NCBI RefSeq assembly: GCF_026212465.1
Contig: NC_080052.1
Location: forward strand, 31,792,326 to 31,856,325
DNA from: Amaranthus tricolor
Taxonomy: Eukaryota; Streptophyta; Magnoliopsida; Caryophyllales; Amaranthaceae
DNA: 64,000 nt
Direction: 5' to 3'
Shown here: piece after piece, positions 52,349 to 63,926 of the stretch
Layout of the letters: every line of letters begins with the position of its first letter
Position numbering within the stretch: position 1 is the stretch's first letter
The notes under the pieces: model-generated
What the model saw: only the letters and a program-made list of their open reading frames with translations
The model's database searches: none
What the model was told of the DNA's origin: nothing
Position numbers and translations under genes: made by a program

Positions 52349-53357
52349 TAGGGGTGTTCAAAAAAACCCGGTTTGCAAAACCCGACCCTTATTATCCGGT
52401 ATCGTGTTTAAAAAACCGGATAATTAACCCGATTTGTCAAAATCGGATATTTTGGATCGAGTACCCGGTTTATAAATCGGGTATTCAGGTCGGATCTGGA
52501 TATCAATTTTAGTAAAACCGGATACCCAATATCCTTTTTAACAAAAATAAATTAAAAATAAAATGCATATTCTTAATATATCTGCTATAATTAATATATT
52601 ATAATCATTTTACCCTAAAAAAATTAAATGTGTTAAAATTCAAAATAATGTGTTAAATTATATTCTATTATTGTGCTTAAATATTTCAAACGGCGTATTT
52701 CAAAATAAGTGTTTTCAGTAATTAGATTGATAGCATGTTTCATAAAATATATATCTCATCCGATGATCAGCTCAAGAATTTGACTTATTCTTAATGTGGT
52801 ATTGGCAGTTAGATTGTAAATTTACTAAAATTATCCTTGATAATTAGAATTTAATTAGGATCACCAAAGTAATAACTCGTTAGTAAAGATGTTGCGTTAC
52901 TTAGTTTTATCATATTACTAGTATAAAAACCCGTATAATAATGCATGGATTTATTATTATAGAATATATAAAAATATAACTTCATAGAATATGTAAATAT
53001 ATATTATCGTGATTAAATTTATCGAATACATGATTTTTTTAAGAAAAAAATTAAATATTAAATTTTTAAAATTATTTATCAAATACATCAATTTTTCATT
53101 CAATTATACGTCTATAAGTTTCAATCACCAAATACCAAGCTCTTTTTTTCATTTATTGTACGTCAAATTTAGAAATAGAATTCTAGATTGGTTAGTAATT
53201 GATGGTTAGAATTTGAAGTTTATATAAAAAAATGTTAAAAGAAATAAGGAAAAAAAACACAATTTTTAAGAAATTAACAAAATCGGATATAAACCGGGTC
53301 ACATTTTTAGGTACCCGAAAAAAAGGTACCCAAATTTCCGGATTCAGGTTACCCCTA
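52349..53357. mobile_element. Non-autonomous hAT-type element, 1009 bp
   Basis: The ends are TAGGGGTGTTC and the inverse of GGTTACCCCTA. An 8-bp duplication CTTTTTAG (52341-52348) and CTCTTTAG (53358-53365) differ at one base. Subterminal regions carry many ACCCGG, CCGGATA and GGTACCC motifs in both orientations, as in hAT elements where the transposase binds subterminal repeats. The interior is AT-rich with no transposase. It resembles widespread plant TAGGGGTG...CACCCCTA hAT derivatives. Confidence 0.85.
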
Positions 53358-53365
53358 CTCTTTAG

Positions 53366-54767
53366 CAGGATAATAAAAAATCACATTAAAACTTTTTGCG
53401 ACATATGATTTAGTGATATTTCTCACAAATGTCACCATAAATTATCGTAACAATTACATATGCCACTAAAGACTAAATAAAATATCGCTAAATTACTTTA
53501 TAGTATAACTTAAAATATAAACCAATAATTATTACACTAAAAATATAAATCAGTGACATTTTTTAAATACCACTAAATCCAATGTCCCAAAAATTTAAAT
53601 TTGCTGTAATGTTAAGATTACTATAATTAAACTAACCTAATATAAAATGTTTCATAACTTTAGTTATTATCATCATGAATTTATGATAAATAGCTAAAAA
53701 TTGTTTTAATTAGGTGATAAATGTGACTAGATCTTGAAAAAGAAATGTGTCCTACCTATTTATAATTACTACACATTTTGCGTACGATACATATTTATTC
53801 AAGTCAAGTTGAAAAAAACTAGGATTGTTAGAAAATGTTAAATTAATTTTTCTAAATAAATGACACAACATTTACATGGAAAAAGGAGAGGTGGGAGAGG
53901 GGATTCCTTGCTTGGCTTGACAAGTATGCGTGAAGGAAAAGAATGGTATATAAATAATTCAGCAGTGAAATTGAGATTATAAAAAATGGCTGAATATAAG
54001 TATAAAGTAATTGGTAGACGATTTGGATCATATAGTAAAAATAATTTGGTAGGATGTACATGTATAGCCTACTACTATACTTTTACTGCCATAGCCAAAA
54101 GCTTAAAGGTCACTCTTGAGAAATATTGACACAGCAGCTAAGGGCCTCTCCTGGCCTTCTTCTTAGGTTAGATGTTTAGTATGGCCGGTAAAATGTCCTA
54201 AAATTAAATATGAATCAGCTTTGCTCAATCTCTACTCTAAAGTATTAAAGCGTTAATCACTAATGGTGTAAAATACAAGTACTATTTTTGAACATCAATC
54301 TCAATAATATTAGTTTTTAATGTTGTATCTACCAATCACTCAAATTAAGACATATTCAAAAAATGTTTGACCAAAAAGCATATGTTAAATAATACAAATT
54401 TACTTAATCTAAAATAATATTTGTTCTCAATACCGATTCATTAGGAAATATGTATAGCCAAGATTCAAACACTCAATTAATACAGTTTAACATTGACTAA
54501 ACCCGCATTTGTTGAATTCAGTTGCAGACTTAGTTAAAATTAATTCAATATATTTACATGTGTGAATATTGAGTTAATGACTCAAAAATAATTTTCAATA
54601 GTATATGAAGTGCTAAATAAATGACTCCAAAATAGTTTATTTTTGTTTTGAGTAAATATATATACTTAGAAAAGCCTTATAGTAAGATGGTGGGGTGACA
54701 ATATAGGCAATTAAAATTAGAACGACTTGACGTCCAAGCAACCTCAAAATATTTGTAGAAAATTAGC
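53366..54767. other. Intergenic AT-rich DNA upstream of the NAC gene
   Basis: No gene recognised. The right part is the distal promoter of the SND2-like gene. Confidence 0.4.
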
Positions 54768-54775
54768 TATATAAT
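54768..54775 (+). promoter_or_regulatory. Likely TATA box of the SND2-like NAC gene
   Basis: TATATAAT is followed about 30 bp later by a pyrimidine-rich stretch (TTCCTCCCTTTTTCTTTTTC), typical of plant transcription starts and 5' UTRs. The leader would then be about 390 nt. Confidence 0.5.
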
Positions 54776-54994
54776 CCTATAATATGTTTTTTAAACGTCC
54801 TTCCTCCCTTTTTCTTTTTCTATCATCTTCTCATTTTCACGCAGCCTCCATTTTCTCTCTCTAAACCCACCAACTTATTCAACAAGTAAATCCCATCACC
54901 ATATTGTATATTTTCAACATATTCTCTTTTTAAATCCATAAATAAAAATTCCGAATTTTTTTTTTTGGGAAATCATTTGTAAGACCTTAAACCC

Positions 54995-55053
<59 letters not shown>

Positions 55054-55054
55054 T
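54995..55054 (+). repeat. (AAT)n microsatellite in the NAC 5' UTR
   Basis: About 20 units with one AGT interruption, 140 bp upstream of the start codon and inside the predicted leader. Confidence 0.95.
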
Positions 55055-55188
55055 TCCTTTCTTTAACCCCTTTTTGGCTTTTTACAAAAAATTCATCTTA
55101 ATTAATTAAGTTACATTAAGAGTATTATTTCTTGATTAATTTGGATAATTTTTTGTTACAAATTGAGCATAAATAAAATCAAAAAATT

Positions 55189-55197
55189 ATGAGATGA
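55189..55197 (+). promoter_or_regulatory. Two-codon upstream ORF overlapping the NAC start
   Basis: ATG AGA TGA: the stop codon TGA (55195-55197) overlaps the main start ATG (55194-55196) in an ATGA arrangement. Such a minimal uORF could make translation of the NAC depend on leaky scanning or re-initiation. Function is untested. Confidence 0.6.
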
Positions 55198-55950
55198 CAT
55201 GGTGTAACCTTAATATATTCAAAAATAACCCAATGAATATTAATAGTACAAATACCTCTAATAGTACTAGACTTGGAGGAACCTATTCAAAAATAAACCT
55301 TATGCATACTCATATTTGCCCATCTTGTGGTCATCATATGTCTGTTTCTGACCAGGTAAACTATTTCTCAACTATTCATTTATTTATTGTTATTTGCTTC
55401 AATTATTAATTAAAATTTAAATTTCGGGAGCTACAAATAAATATATATAAATGAATTTTGTTTGATTTTAATTGATTAATTAACCTTCAGGGAAGTGGTA
55501 TAAATTATTTACCTGGATTACCAGCAGGAGTGAAATTTGATCCAACAGACTCAGAAATTTTGGAACATTTAGAGGCAAAAGTCAAGTCAGATTTCAGTAA
55601 ATTACATCCTTTGCTTCATGATTTTATACCCACTATCGAAGGTGAAAATGGAATTTGTTATACTCATCCTCATAAATTACCAGGTTTGTAATTATTCATT
55701 TATATAACAATTGTGTTACTATTATTTTTTGTATCTAATTAAAATAAGAGTTTTACTACCATACATGATTATCTAATGTTTAATTGGATGAAATATAATA
55801 GAAATATTTTGTAGGAGTAGTAGTATTTTATTTTGAGTAATGAGTATATTATTATTCGCGCTAGCCATGTCAGGTCTGTTTGGGTTAAGATTTTAATTAT
55901 TTAATTGTAAATTTTATTAACGTTGATTTATATAATTGATTTTATTCAGC

Positions 55951-55993
<43 letters not shown>

Positions 55994-55998
55994 TTCAG

Positions 55999-56048
<50 letters not shown>

Positions 56049-57979
56049 TTCAGTTGATTTATGACACATTTTCATTTGGTTTGCTTCCCTTGTAAGCATC
56101 CAGTATTAGCTTTTAATATTAGTTTTTATGAGCTTGGAATTGTGTCAATTTTTAGAATAAACTTCCAAATAGCATAAAATTTGTGCAATTAATTTCAACT
56201 AAAATCCTGAAAGTTTGCTTGGTGTTTTAAGGGAATTAGGTATTTTGACAAAACAACAAGTCCATCATGTTACTCAAACAAAATTGTTTTTAAGGGTGAA
56301 TGGGAAATTGTCCCCTATTTAAGGGTTATTGTGTTTTTAGTTTTTCTTGAACTATTACTTGCAAAATATATATTGTGTTTTTTTAAATACTCCATCATAA
56401 AAGTGTTAATTATCTTTTAAACAATAAAGCATTAATGTTATTATCAAAGGAACCAACCACTAATCAAAGTGTAACATGAACAACTCTATCAAAAGCTTAG
56501 CCTCAGTTGATTGTTAATTAAAACTCAGGATATGTTAGAAATATACTCTTTAATGCCCTTCACATGAGACCATTTTGGGCTAAAAGTGCAGATATCACAT
56601 ATGCCCTCATCACAATTGATGCAAATATTCCACTTGAAGTGAGGCGTGGATAAGATTCGAGCTCATAAAAAATTTATTTGGGTGTTTCTGATAGCATGTC
56701 AAGGAATCAACTATACCAGAAAAAAATTAAGCATATAATTGAAGTTTTAAGATATGTTATATACTCTATCAATATATACTTGTTCTAGATTAATTTTGTG
56801 TATCATGTTAGAGTATATAACATGTCCCGGGGCCTTAACCATCAGTTTAAACTTTTGATTGAGTTGGTATTGACATGATATCAGAAGCTAACGTGATAAG
56901 AGGTCACGAGTTCAAATATCAACCACCCTTCAAATTCAAGTGAAATATTTCGTATCAAAGGGCTTGTGCTGTATATACTTCTAGTCCAAAGGGCTCTCGT
57001 GTGAGTGGGCGTGTTAGAGTATATAACACATCATGGAGCTTCAATCATCAGTTTAAGTCGTTTGGTTGAGTTGGTTTATTAACCTACCATTCCTTTGTAC
57101 TTGTAAGCTCTTGCTATATGATTTTTGGAAGTATATGATACTGATTCACATAAATCTTAAATGTATTATTGATCGAATCATCTAAAGGTGTTTGCTTTCT
57201 TTATCCAATATAATGATATTCAATATCTAGGATGTATAGATGCAAATCAAGTAAAATATACCCCTTTTAAAGAAACTTGTTACTCTTGTTATTTGGTGTA
57301 AGAAGGAGCATAATTTTCCATCCTACTAATAAAATTGATGATGAGAAACTAAATAAACAACCCATATATATTCCATTTTATAGATATATATTCACTTTGA
57401 TAGTTATTGTATAGGAGTCAGGAGATAAGGAGAGTATTCCATTACTTCATGACAAACTGTTAAATTAGGCTGGACTTATTGTTAATGCTAGCATATTAAC
57501 GGGGGGACACAAGTGCACACACTTCATAAGCCAAGGAAATATATATACCATCCCAAAACCATATGGCAATGGGAAGAAGGTCTCTAATAGCTTATAAAGC
57601 GTGCACACCATTTTCAATTTATCGATGTGGGATAATTCATCCCAACACAAACACTTTGGAAAAGAATCTTAACCATTTCCCTTGGATATTATCTGTGATT
57701 TTAACTACTTTAGTCAATAAACTATGGCCGGGTGTAGCGCATATGATTTGAATCGAATTTTTCTTATTCCTCTATATGACTATACACATAAAAATTGTTG
57801 TAATGTATGTAGATATAAATATAAATATAATTATGGGTGTTAGTTTCAATATTCTTTAGTTTGAGATGAGAAGTTTTTTGATCACATAATATCATGTAGA
57901 ATAGAAGTACTTTAGTTTATGCTTTATATGGTGGGTACAGTACAGTACTTATCCAAAGTTGAATATACAGATTACAGAA

Positions 57980-58048
<69 letters not shown>

Positions 58049-60009
58049 ATACTCTAATTTTTAAGGTACGTACGTAATTATCCTAAATTAAAGAGGTTTT
58101 GATATAGGTTTACACCAACATTTTTACATAAAATGTACAATTTTTAATATCCATTTCTTGTGGATCAACCAAGCTAATTGACAACCTGGTTTTCATTTGC
58201 CTGTCATGCTGATGCCCATGCTTTAACTTTAATGAATGCATACCTAGAATAATCAAACTAAAGAGTACAGTTCACTATTTCGTAATTTCTCCAAGAAAAG
58301 AATCTTTACATAACCAGACTAATTAATATTTAATACTTCTATACTATTATATGTCCTCTTTCAATTGCATCAAAGAGAAATTGATGTATTTTTTAAAAAG
58401 TGATAATAAATAAAAAGAGAAAATAAATTGTATGGATGAAATTAAATGAGAATTAAAATGTATGAATAATATCAAAAGAAAGTGATGATAACTCATTGTC
58501 CAAAAATAAAAATAATCCAAATTAAATGAAACGAATCAAAATGAAAAATAATGTAAATTCAACGGCATACCTAGTATTTGCATCAAGTACATGGGATTTT
58601 ATAATCATTAGTCAACTTTCTCATATGGGCATATGGCCGTTATTATTAATTAAACTATAGAGATTTGGGTTTGCTATGATTCAGATCGTTTGATAGAAAT
58701 TATATGAACACTGAATTTCGTTAAATCCTCTATTTGTACTCCCAATTATTTTGTACTTCTTTTGCAATTTGAATTAGTAGTCTATTTTGTTACGCTAACC
58801 TTCCAAATCATCTTCTCTAATCATTTGATGGAATGAATTAATATGTTTGACTTTTGTCATACTCGGTACTCTATACTTCATATACATTAATTAAATGTTA
58901 AAAACTTTTTGAGATTGCGTACAAATATTTATGATGTCAGAGAATGTTGTGTACAACCGTGTTTCATAGTTCTCCACATGTTATGTTTGCTTGCAAGTAT
59001 AAGCTAATTACTATTTTCTTTTTGTATTTATGTTTGATTACTTCTTCCAAAAGGAAATTATCGTGTAATATTCTATGATTTTGAGAAAACTATTGTAAAA
59101 AAAACTCAATTAATAGTTTATCTTTATATATAATCATGGTTATTATTCATTACATGATGTGTTATATACTAGAATATACCTAACTTTAATGTTTCATTTG
59201 AAATAAAAGGTGAATGAGTATACCTTTAACCTTTCAACATGAACGTTAACTTTTAATATCGTGTGAAGGAAACAATTCAGACGAAATTAAGCCTTAGCAT
59301 ATTTCCTGTACAAGTAAAATTTAATTTTTATTGTTTTTTTTGTATAGACTCCTCTCACAGTGAAACAATCTTATACAAGACTATTTGTATTTTATATTGT
59401 ATTAAATGATAAACATTATTGTTGGTAGGTGTGACAAAAGATGGAGTGATGCGACATTTCTTCCACTGTCCATCAAAGGCATACACAACAGGAACGAGAA
59501 AGCGAAGGAAAGTTCATACTGATCAAGAAGATGGAGGAGAGACCCGATGGCATAAAACGGGCAAAACTCGACCCATTTTAGTCAATGGTGTGATAAAGGG
59601 ATTCAAGAAGATATTAGTGTTGTACACTAACTATGGAAGACAGAAAAAACCCGAAAAAACAAATTGGGTAATGCATCAATATCATCTAGGTCAAAATGAA
59701 GAAGAAAAAGAGGGTGAATTTGTGCTTTCAAAAGTTTTCTACCAAACACAGCCTAGACAATGTGGTACTAACTTTAAAGAAGTATCCCAAGATATTGAGC
59801 ACCCTCCACCTCCTATAGTTAAGGCCCCCCTTAACTATTACCACCCTACTTTTATTTCTTATGATGATGATGATCATCATCATAATTATCAGCATAGTGT
59901 AATTGGGGTACAAAATAGAGAAAGCCCACCTCATTTGAACCCTAATTTGGTACTACAAGCTGATCATGTATCATCTTTATTTTTGGCGCCTCCTTCTCGA
60001 AAATCTTGA
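55194..60009 (+). CDS. SND2: NAC transcription factor of the SND2/SND3 (NAC073/NAC010) group, three exons
   Basis: Exons are 55194-55355, 55491-55683 and 59429-60009, with introns of 135 bp (GTAAAC...TTCAG) and 3745 bp (GTTTGT...GGTAG). The product is 311 residues. It opens MTWCN like Arabidopsis SND2, then has the CPSCGHH motif peculiar to this NAC group. The NAC domain follows: [76 protein letters not shown] and [18 protein letters not shown]-type nuclear localisation signal lies inside it. The C-terminal tail contains [10 protein letters not shown], conserved in SND2, then a Pro/His/Asp-rich activation-like region. In Arabidopsis SND2/SND3 act below NST/SND1 in secondary-wall formation. 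One change from the usual HRPSKAY to HCPSKAY is visible. All exons are open and joined in phase. Whether it is SND2 or SND3 is not settled by eye. Confidence 0.9.
55955..56044. repeat. Duplicated (AT)n microsatellite in NAC intron 2
   Basis: Two AT runs (about 55955-55986 and 56001-56044) are each followed by ATTGTTTTCAGTT, so the run and its flank have duplicated in tandem. Confidence 0.9.
56806..57083 (+). mobile_element. TRIM retrotransposon in NAC intron 2
   Basis: Two short terminal repeats (56806-56875 and 57012-57083) both begin TGTTAGAGTATATAACA and share ATCAGTTTAA and TTGAGTTGG. The first is followed by TGATATCAGAAGC, a Met-tRNA-type primer site, and the second is preceded by a purine-rich GTGAGTGGGCG. 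No coding capacity, about 278 bp in total, which is TRIM size. The terminal repeats differ noticeably, so it is an old insertion. Confidence 0.75.
57480..57647 (-). mobile_element. Solo-LTR-like repeat in NAC intron 2
   Basis: Read on the minus strand it starts TGTTGGGATGAATTATCCCA, has TTTATAAG and ends near TTAACA. This is the layout of a small plant LTR. No target duplication was seen, so the call is tentative. Confidence 0.4.
57982..58045. repeat. (AT)n microsatellite in NAC intron 2
   Basis: An uninterrupted AT run of about 64 bases. Confidence 0.95.
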
Positions 60010-60708
60010 AGATTCAACCGACTATTTTAATATACAGCTCTTCAACTAATGGAAGAGAAGACAAGCAACTTGTAGCAAGTTATAAAAAACGTACAGAAAA
60101 TTATACGTTTTTCTTTGTGGGACTAGAAGGGATGATATGGGATTAATTCGTGAAATTGTATAGGACTGATACTTAAAAGTGTAACAAATTAATTGGAACA
60201 TCATCTACAAATTGAAATTATTATAGCAACAACATGAGAGAATTGTTTTGTGTTTTATTCTATAGCAAATTGAAATTAAAGTTTTATATTCTGTACTTTA
60301 AAGTCTGAACATGATATGAGGCTGGACGAAAATTTTCCGTATTAACAATAACAAAAGTTTTTGAATGAGGGTACGGTTGTTGTACATCATGGGCAAGACT
60401 TTACGATATTTGAGTGATTTTGTTATATTGATTGTAAATTAGTGGGAAATAAACTGTGCATGTAGAGTTCAAACAATTTGCTAAAAGGATAAATGGAATG
60501 TGTGATTGAGATGAAAGATAATTAAAATACTTAAATGAGAATAAAAAAAGATTGTGAGTCATAGCTAGAAATATAAAAAATCTCATGGAACACACCAAAA
60601 TACAAAATTGTAGCGAAACCCGTGGGCCGGAGAGAGCAACTCCAAAAGAAACTTAACTTTTTAAAAATAAGCTAATACTAGTCATTCTATGAAAATGTAT
60701 GCTATTAA
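60010..60708. other. 3' UTR of the NAC gene and intergenic DNA
   Basis: No further gene. The left part should contain the NAC 3' UTR. Confidence 0.4.
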
Positions 60709-61437
60709 GGGTTCGCCTGGATTCCAATAACAAAGTAAGGCAATAAAACTTGTGAAGCGAAATTTCCGACAGAATATAATAATGGAGAAATGGTTATTTT
60801 TCATTAGTTTGGTATTTTTCATCCAGTAAAAATAAATCCTTTAAAATCCCAAAACCCATTTCATTTTTTCATCGTCATTTCAATTAATCCTCCAAATCAA
60901 CCAATTAAATTAACATAATTTTCATTCCCAAAAGCCAACATACCTTCAAAACCTCAAAACCCCTTTCATCAATGGCATCAATTTCTTTGAGAGGAGAAGG
61001 TTAGTGAGAAAGAAGGTTTAGTATTCACCCATGTTCTTAAAAAAAGCCCTAGCTTCCTCCTCTAGTTAGATTTTATGCAACTTTTTTTTAAAACCCATAT
61101 TTTAAGTTTTAATTCCCTTTCTTTAAAACTTCCAACAATTAAAATGGTGATTTTAGAATTTTGATGTTGTTTTTGGAAAATGGTGGATAGTATTATGAGA
61201 AGGAAAAGAAGGTAGAAGAAAAGCTAGATGGATTGGAACGAATTCAAAGATAGAAATGGGGCATTAATTTTATGGGAGAAATATTTCGTCCGGTTCCCCT
61301 TGAAGTAAATATTAGGTTCTCTTTTTGACATACTGATTTACTCCATTATTATTTACACTTATCCCAAACACCCAAGTATCCAGCATTTTATCCAATCTTA
61401 ACTAATACTTCTCTTTTTGCTTGATTCTAGGCCACCC
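60709..61437. mobile_element. Non-autonomous TIR element, 729 bp, flanked by TTAA
   Basis: The left end is GGGTTCGCCTGGATTCC and the inverse of the right end is GGGTGGCCTAGAATC. TTAA lies on both sides (60705-60708 and 61438-61441), which fits either a TTAA duplication or TAA/TTA PIF/Harbinger targets. No transposase is present. Confidence 0.7.
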
Positions 61438-61558
61438 TTAAATGTATGAAAATTTGAAAAAAGTAAGACGATTGAACAACTTTATTTCCAAAATAAGCTC
61501 CGTAAAAACTTATTTCCCAAAATAAGCGTCCATACATCCAAACCTAGGTTTGGGAAGA

Positions 61559-61635
61559 GTTGCTGTTAATAACAGCGAAAGAGCAAAAAAAAAAAAAAAA
61601 TTAAAAGCCCAAAGTCGATGTTAGTAAAAGCGACT
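61559..61635. repeat. Left subterminal palindromes of the MULE
   Basis: Two imperfect palindromes, TTGCTGTTAATAACAGCGAA (about 61559-61579) and GTCGATGTTAGTAAAAGCGA (61613-61635), are separated by an A-run. Confidence 0.75.
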
Positions 61636-62022
61636 TAGGTCCTTTTATTTTTCCAGTTTCTTCTTCTTCCTCATTTCAGTTCGCGTTTTTTTCTTCATTC
61701 GACATCTCCCTCGTTTATCCTCCATTAAATCACATTCAATCCTTCAACTAAACTCATCAAATTTCAAATTTGTACCACTAATTATTTCTGTAATCTTCCA
61801 AGATAGACGTAAGGTATTTTTTTTTTGTGCTTTTTTTAAAATTTTCGAAAATATAGGGTTTATTAAATTTTAATCAACTTTCACATTAATGTAGGTTCAA
61901 AAGCATGCAATTAACTAATTCTTGTTGACCTACAGCTTATTGAGGTACGTTTTTATTTTAAATTTTGTTATTTGGTGCTGATTTCAAAATGTATCTCATG
62001 TTTAGTATGTGCTGTTGTAGAA

Positions 62023-62665
62023 ATGGATTCATTTCGTGTGACTGTTGTATGCTTTTGGAATGGTTCTATTCGATCAATTAGTAACAATGTTAAGTATGTG
62101 GGGGGGAAGACGTAAACTGTTTGCATGCAACTCATACATGGATTTGAATGAATTTAAACATTTTATATGCTCTAAGATTGGCATTGACACTACAAAAAGT
62201 ACTGTTAATTTAAGTTTTAAGTACAATATGAGCGGAGATTTGTTAGCTTTTCCGGTTGAGGATGAGGAGGCTATAGATGCAATGTGGGAATATTCAAGGT
62301 CTACCCCTACTCCTTCTTTAGAGTTATATGTAGAAGAGGTACCCCTAGGGAATGAAGATATCAATGTTGTGGAAACAAATGCATTCATGAATATAACTTC
62401 TTCTGCTCCTTCTCATACGCTCTTCCCTACCCAAGAAACCCAAAATCCCTTTATGCCATCTTCCTCTTGTCCTTCTAATGAACCCAATTAACTTCAATTT
62501 CAAGTCTCAAATGATGATACTTTTAACTTAGAAGATACAAATGAGCCTTGGGATGATGTTAATAGTGAGAGTAATGAATTCGTTGAAGCTCCTTCTGAGG
62601 ATGATTTGGTTGTTGACGAGGAGGCTCTTGCTATTGACATGATGGAGGGTATAGGTATGGTGTTA
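62023..62665 (+). pseudogene. MULE transposase N-terminal (PB1-like) region, broken
   Basis: From ATG 62023 the frame reads MDSFRVTVVCFWNGSI... and hits TAA after a run of seven G (62100-62106). The +1 frame, open from 62045, carries on as the N-terminal PB1-like domain common in plant MuDR-type transposases (FKHFICSKIGID, LAFPVEDEEAIDAMW). One G fewer would unite the two frames, so either a true indel or an assembly error in the homopolymer. A TAA at 62489 interrupts an acidic linker that continues in frame to about 62655. Then the sequence jumps to the C-terminal region, with the MULE DDE catalytic domain missing. Confidence 0.8.
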
Positions 62666-63159
62666 CTAATACCAACTTAACGGAAGTGTTTAATAACGTG
62701 ATGAAGGGTGTACGTTTCTTGCCCATAACTACTCTTGTGGAGTTCACCTTCTATCGCATTAATGATTACTTTGTTAAAAGACGCGAGAATGCAAACGCAT
62801 GGCTAATTGGGGGAAATAAGTACACTTCACACGCCACTAGAATTATCACCCGTAACACCGAGAAGGCAAACTACCATGACATCGTCGCATTCGACTATAG
62901 ACGAGGCCTTTTTCAAGTTAAGACTGGACGTGGTAATAGAGGTTCCGCCAAGGGTGGTAAAATACAAAGTGTAGATATGAGAGAGATGAAATGCACTTGT
63001 AACAAACCCTCCATATATCACTTACCTTGTTCTCATGTTCTTGCCGTATGTATTAAACGACACTTATCCTACGAGCGTTTTGTGGATTCCTGCTACACGA
63101 CCCAGAGCTATGTTAACACATATGCATCCATATTCTTGCCGTTGATTGATAAGAGGTAG
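62662..63159 (+). pseudogene. MULE transposase C-terminal region with SWIM zinc finger
   Basis: The open frame begins within TNTNLTEVFNNVMKG, a segment that in full MULEs follows the catalytic core. It continues through RINDYFVKRREN to the SWIM finger CTCNKPSIYHLPCSH (CXC-X9-CXH) at about 62995-63040 and stops at TAG 63157. It lacks the DDE catalytic residues and cannot transpose by itself, but the SWIM part is intact and open. Confidence 0.85.
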
Positions 63160-63311
63160 TGACGGTCATAACACTAAAACTTGTACGTCAAGGTAAACAG
63201 TACTTGTATTTGATTATATCAACCAAATAAATAACTTAAGTAAACAAATTAGTACGTTTTAATTATTTTTTGCAATACATAACGCTTAATTATTGTTGAA
63301 TTGCAGCATAG

Positions 63312-63374
63312 ATGGATCCAGCAGCTCCAGGCCCTCTCGACCATAGTGTCCTTATGATGCAGGAGGAGGATTAG
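63312..63374 (+). pseudogene. Start of a plant mobile domain (PMD) coding region, truncated
   Basis: After an intron-like stretch ending TTGAATTGCAG, the sequence encodes MDPAAPGPLDHSVLMMQEE and then stops. The P-G-P-x-D-x-S-V-L pattern is how many PMD proteins (MAIN/MAIL1 type) and MULE-PMD fusions begin. Only 20 codons remain. The resemblance is from memory and short. Confidence 0.5.
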
Positions 63375-63790
63375 CATTTGAATACTGTTTGTAATTATTG
63401 AACATTTGTACATACTCAATATTTGTAACAGTTGGTCTTTTGTGTGCAAATTGTAACATATATGTAGATGTATATATTTTAAAAGTAGTATCACACGTTT
63501 ATTATGAATGAATTAATGCTAAGTACTCAGACTTTTCGGCGATGAATCATTACGCCAAGAATGCAGTATGAATTTAATCAAAAACAAACAGACGATCATA
63601 TTCAAATAAGGATGTTGCTATCGAACATTCAACACAATTTCAATCAAGTTCAACAAATCCATATCAAATTACATACTTCATTCGTTAAGTTAAACTACCG
63701 TCGCTAACTAAGAAGGCTTCTTAAACTTTCTCATAATCCTTTTAGTCTCTTCTTTCCTATGCGCCATATCATCCAACGGCTACTTTAGTT

Positions 63791-63926
63791 CTCCAAAAAA
63801 AAAAATAAATTAAAGGTTAAAGTCGCTGTTACTAACAGCGACTGAATGAGTTGACTGGTCAACTCCTTAAGTCGCTGTTAGTAACAGTGACTTTAACCTT
63901 TAAATTTTTATTTTTTTTTTTTGGAT
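63791..63926. repeat. Right subterminal palindrome of the MULE, about 136 bp
   Basis: A near-perfect inverted repeat. TCCAAAAAAAAAAATAAATT and AAAGGTTAAAGTCGCTGTTA on the left are mirrored by GTAACAGTGACTTTAACCTT and ATTTTTATTTTTTTTTTTGG on the right. Each arm contains its own small palindrome (TCGCTGTTACTAACAGCGA at 63823-63841; TCGCTGTTAGTAACAGTGA at 63872-63890). The centre is GTTGACTGGTCAAC. A further related palindrome is at 63929-63949. Confidence 0.85.

Noticed and set aside
55232..55234. Internal ATG as the NAC start
   Set aside because: The upstream ATG at 55194 gives MTWCN, shared with SND2-type NACs.
59419..60009. A separate 196-residue NAC-like gene starting at 59419
   Set aside because: The first residues come from intron sequence. 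The true exon begins at 59429 and continues the codon split at 55683, giving a complete NAC domain.
63791..63926. Large palindrome as a transcription terminator or riboswitch
   Set aside because: It is part of the subterminal region of the MULE, with related palindromes at the other end. A transposon-end role explains it better.
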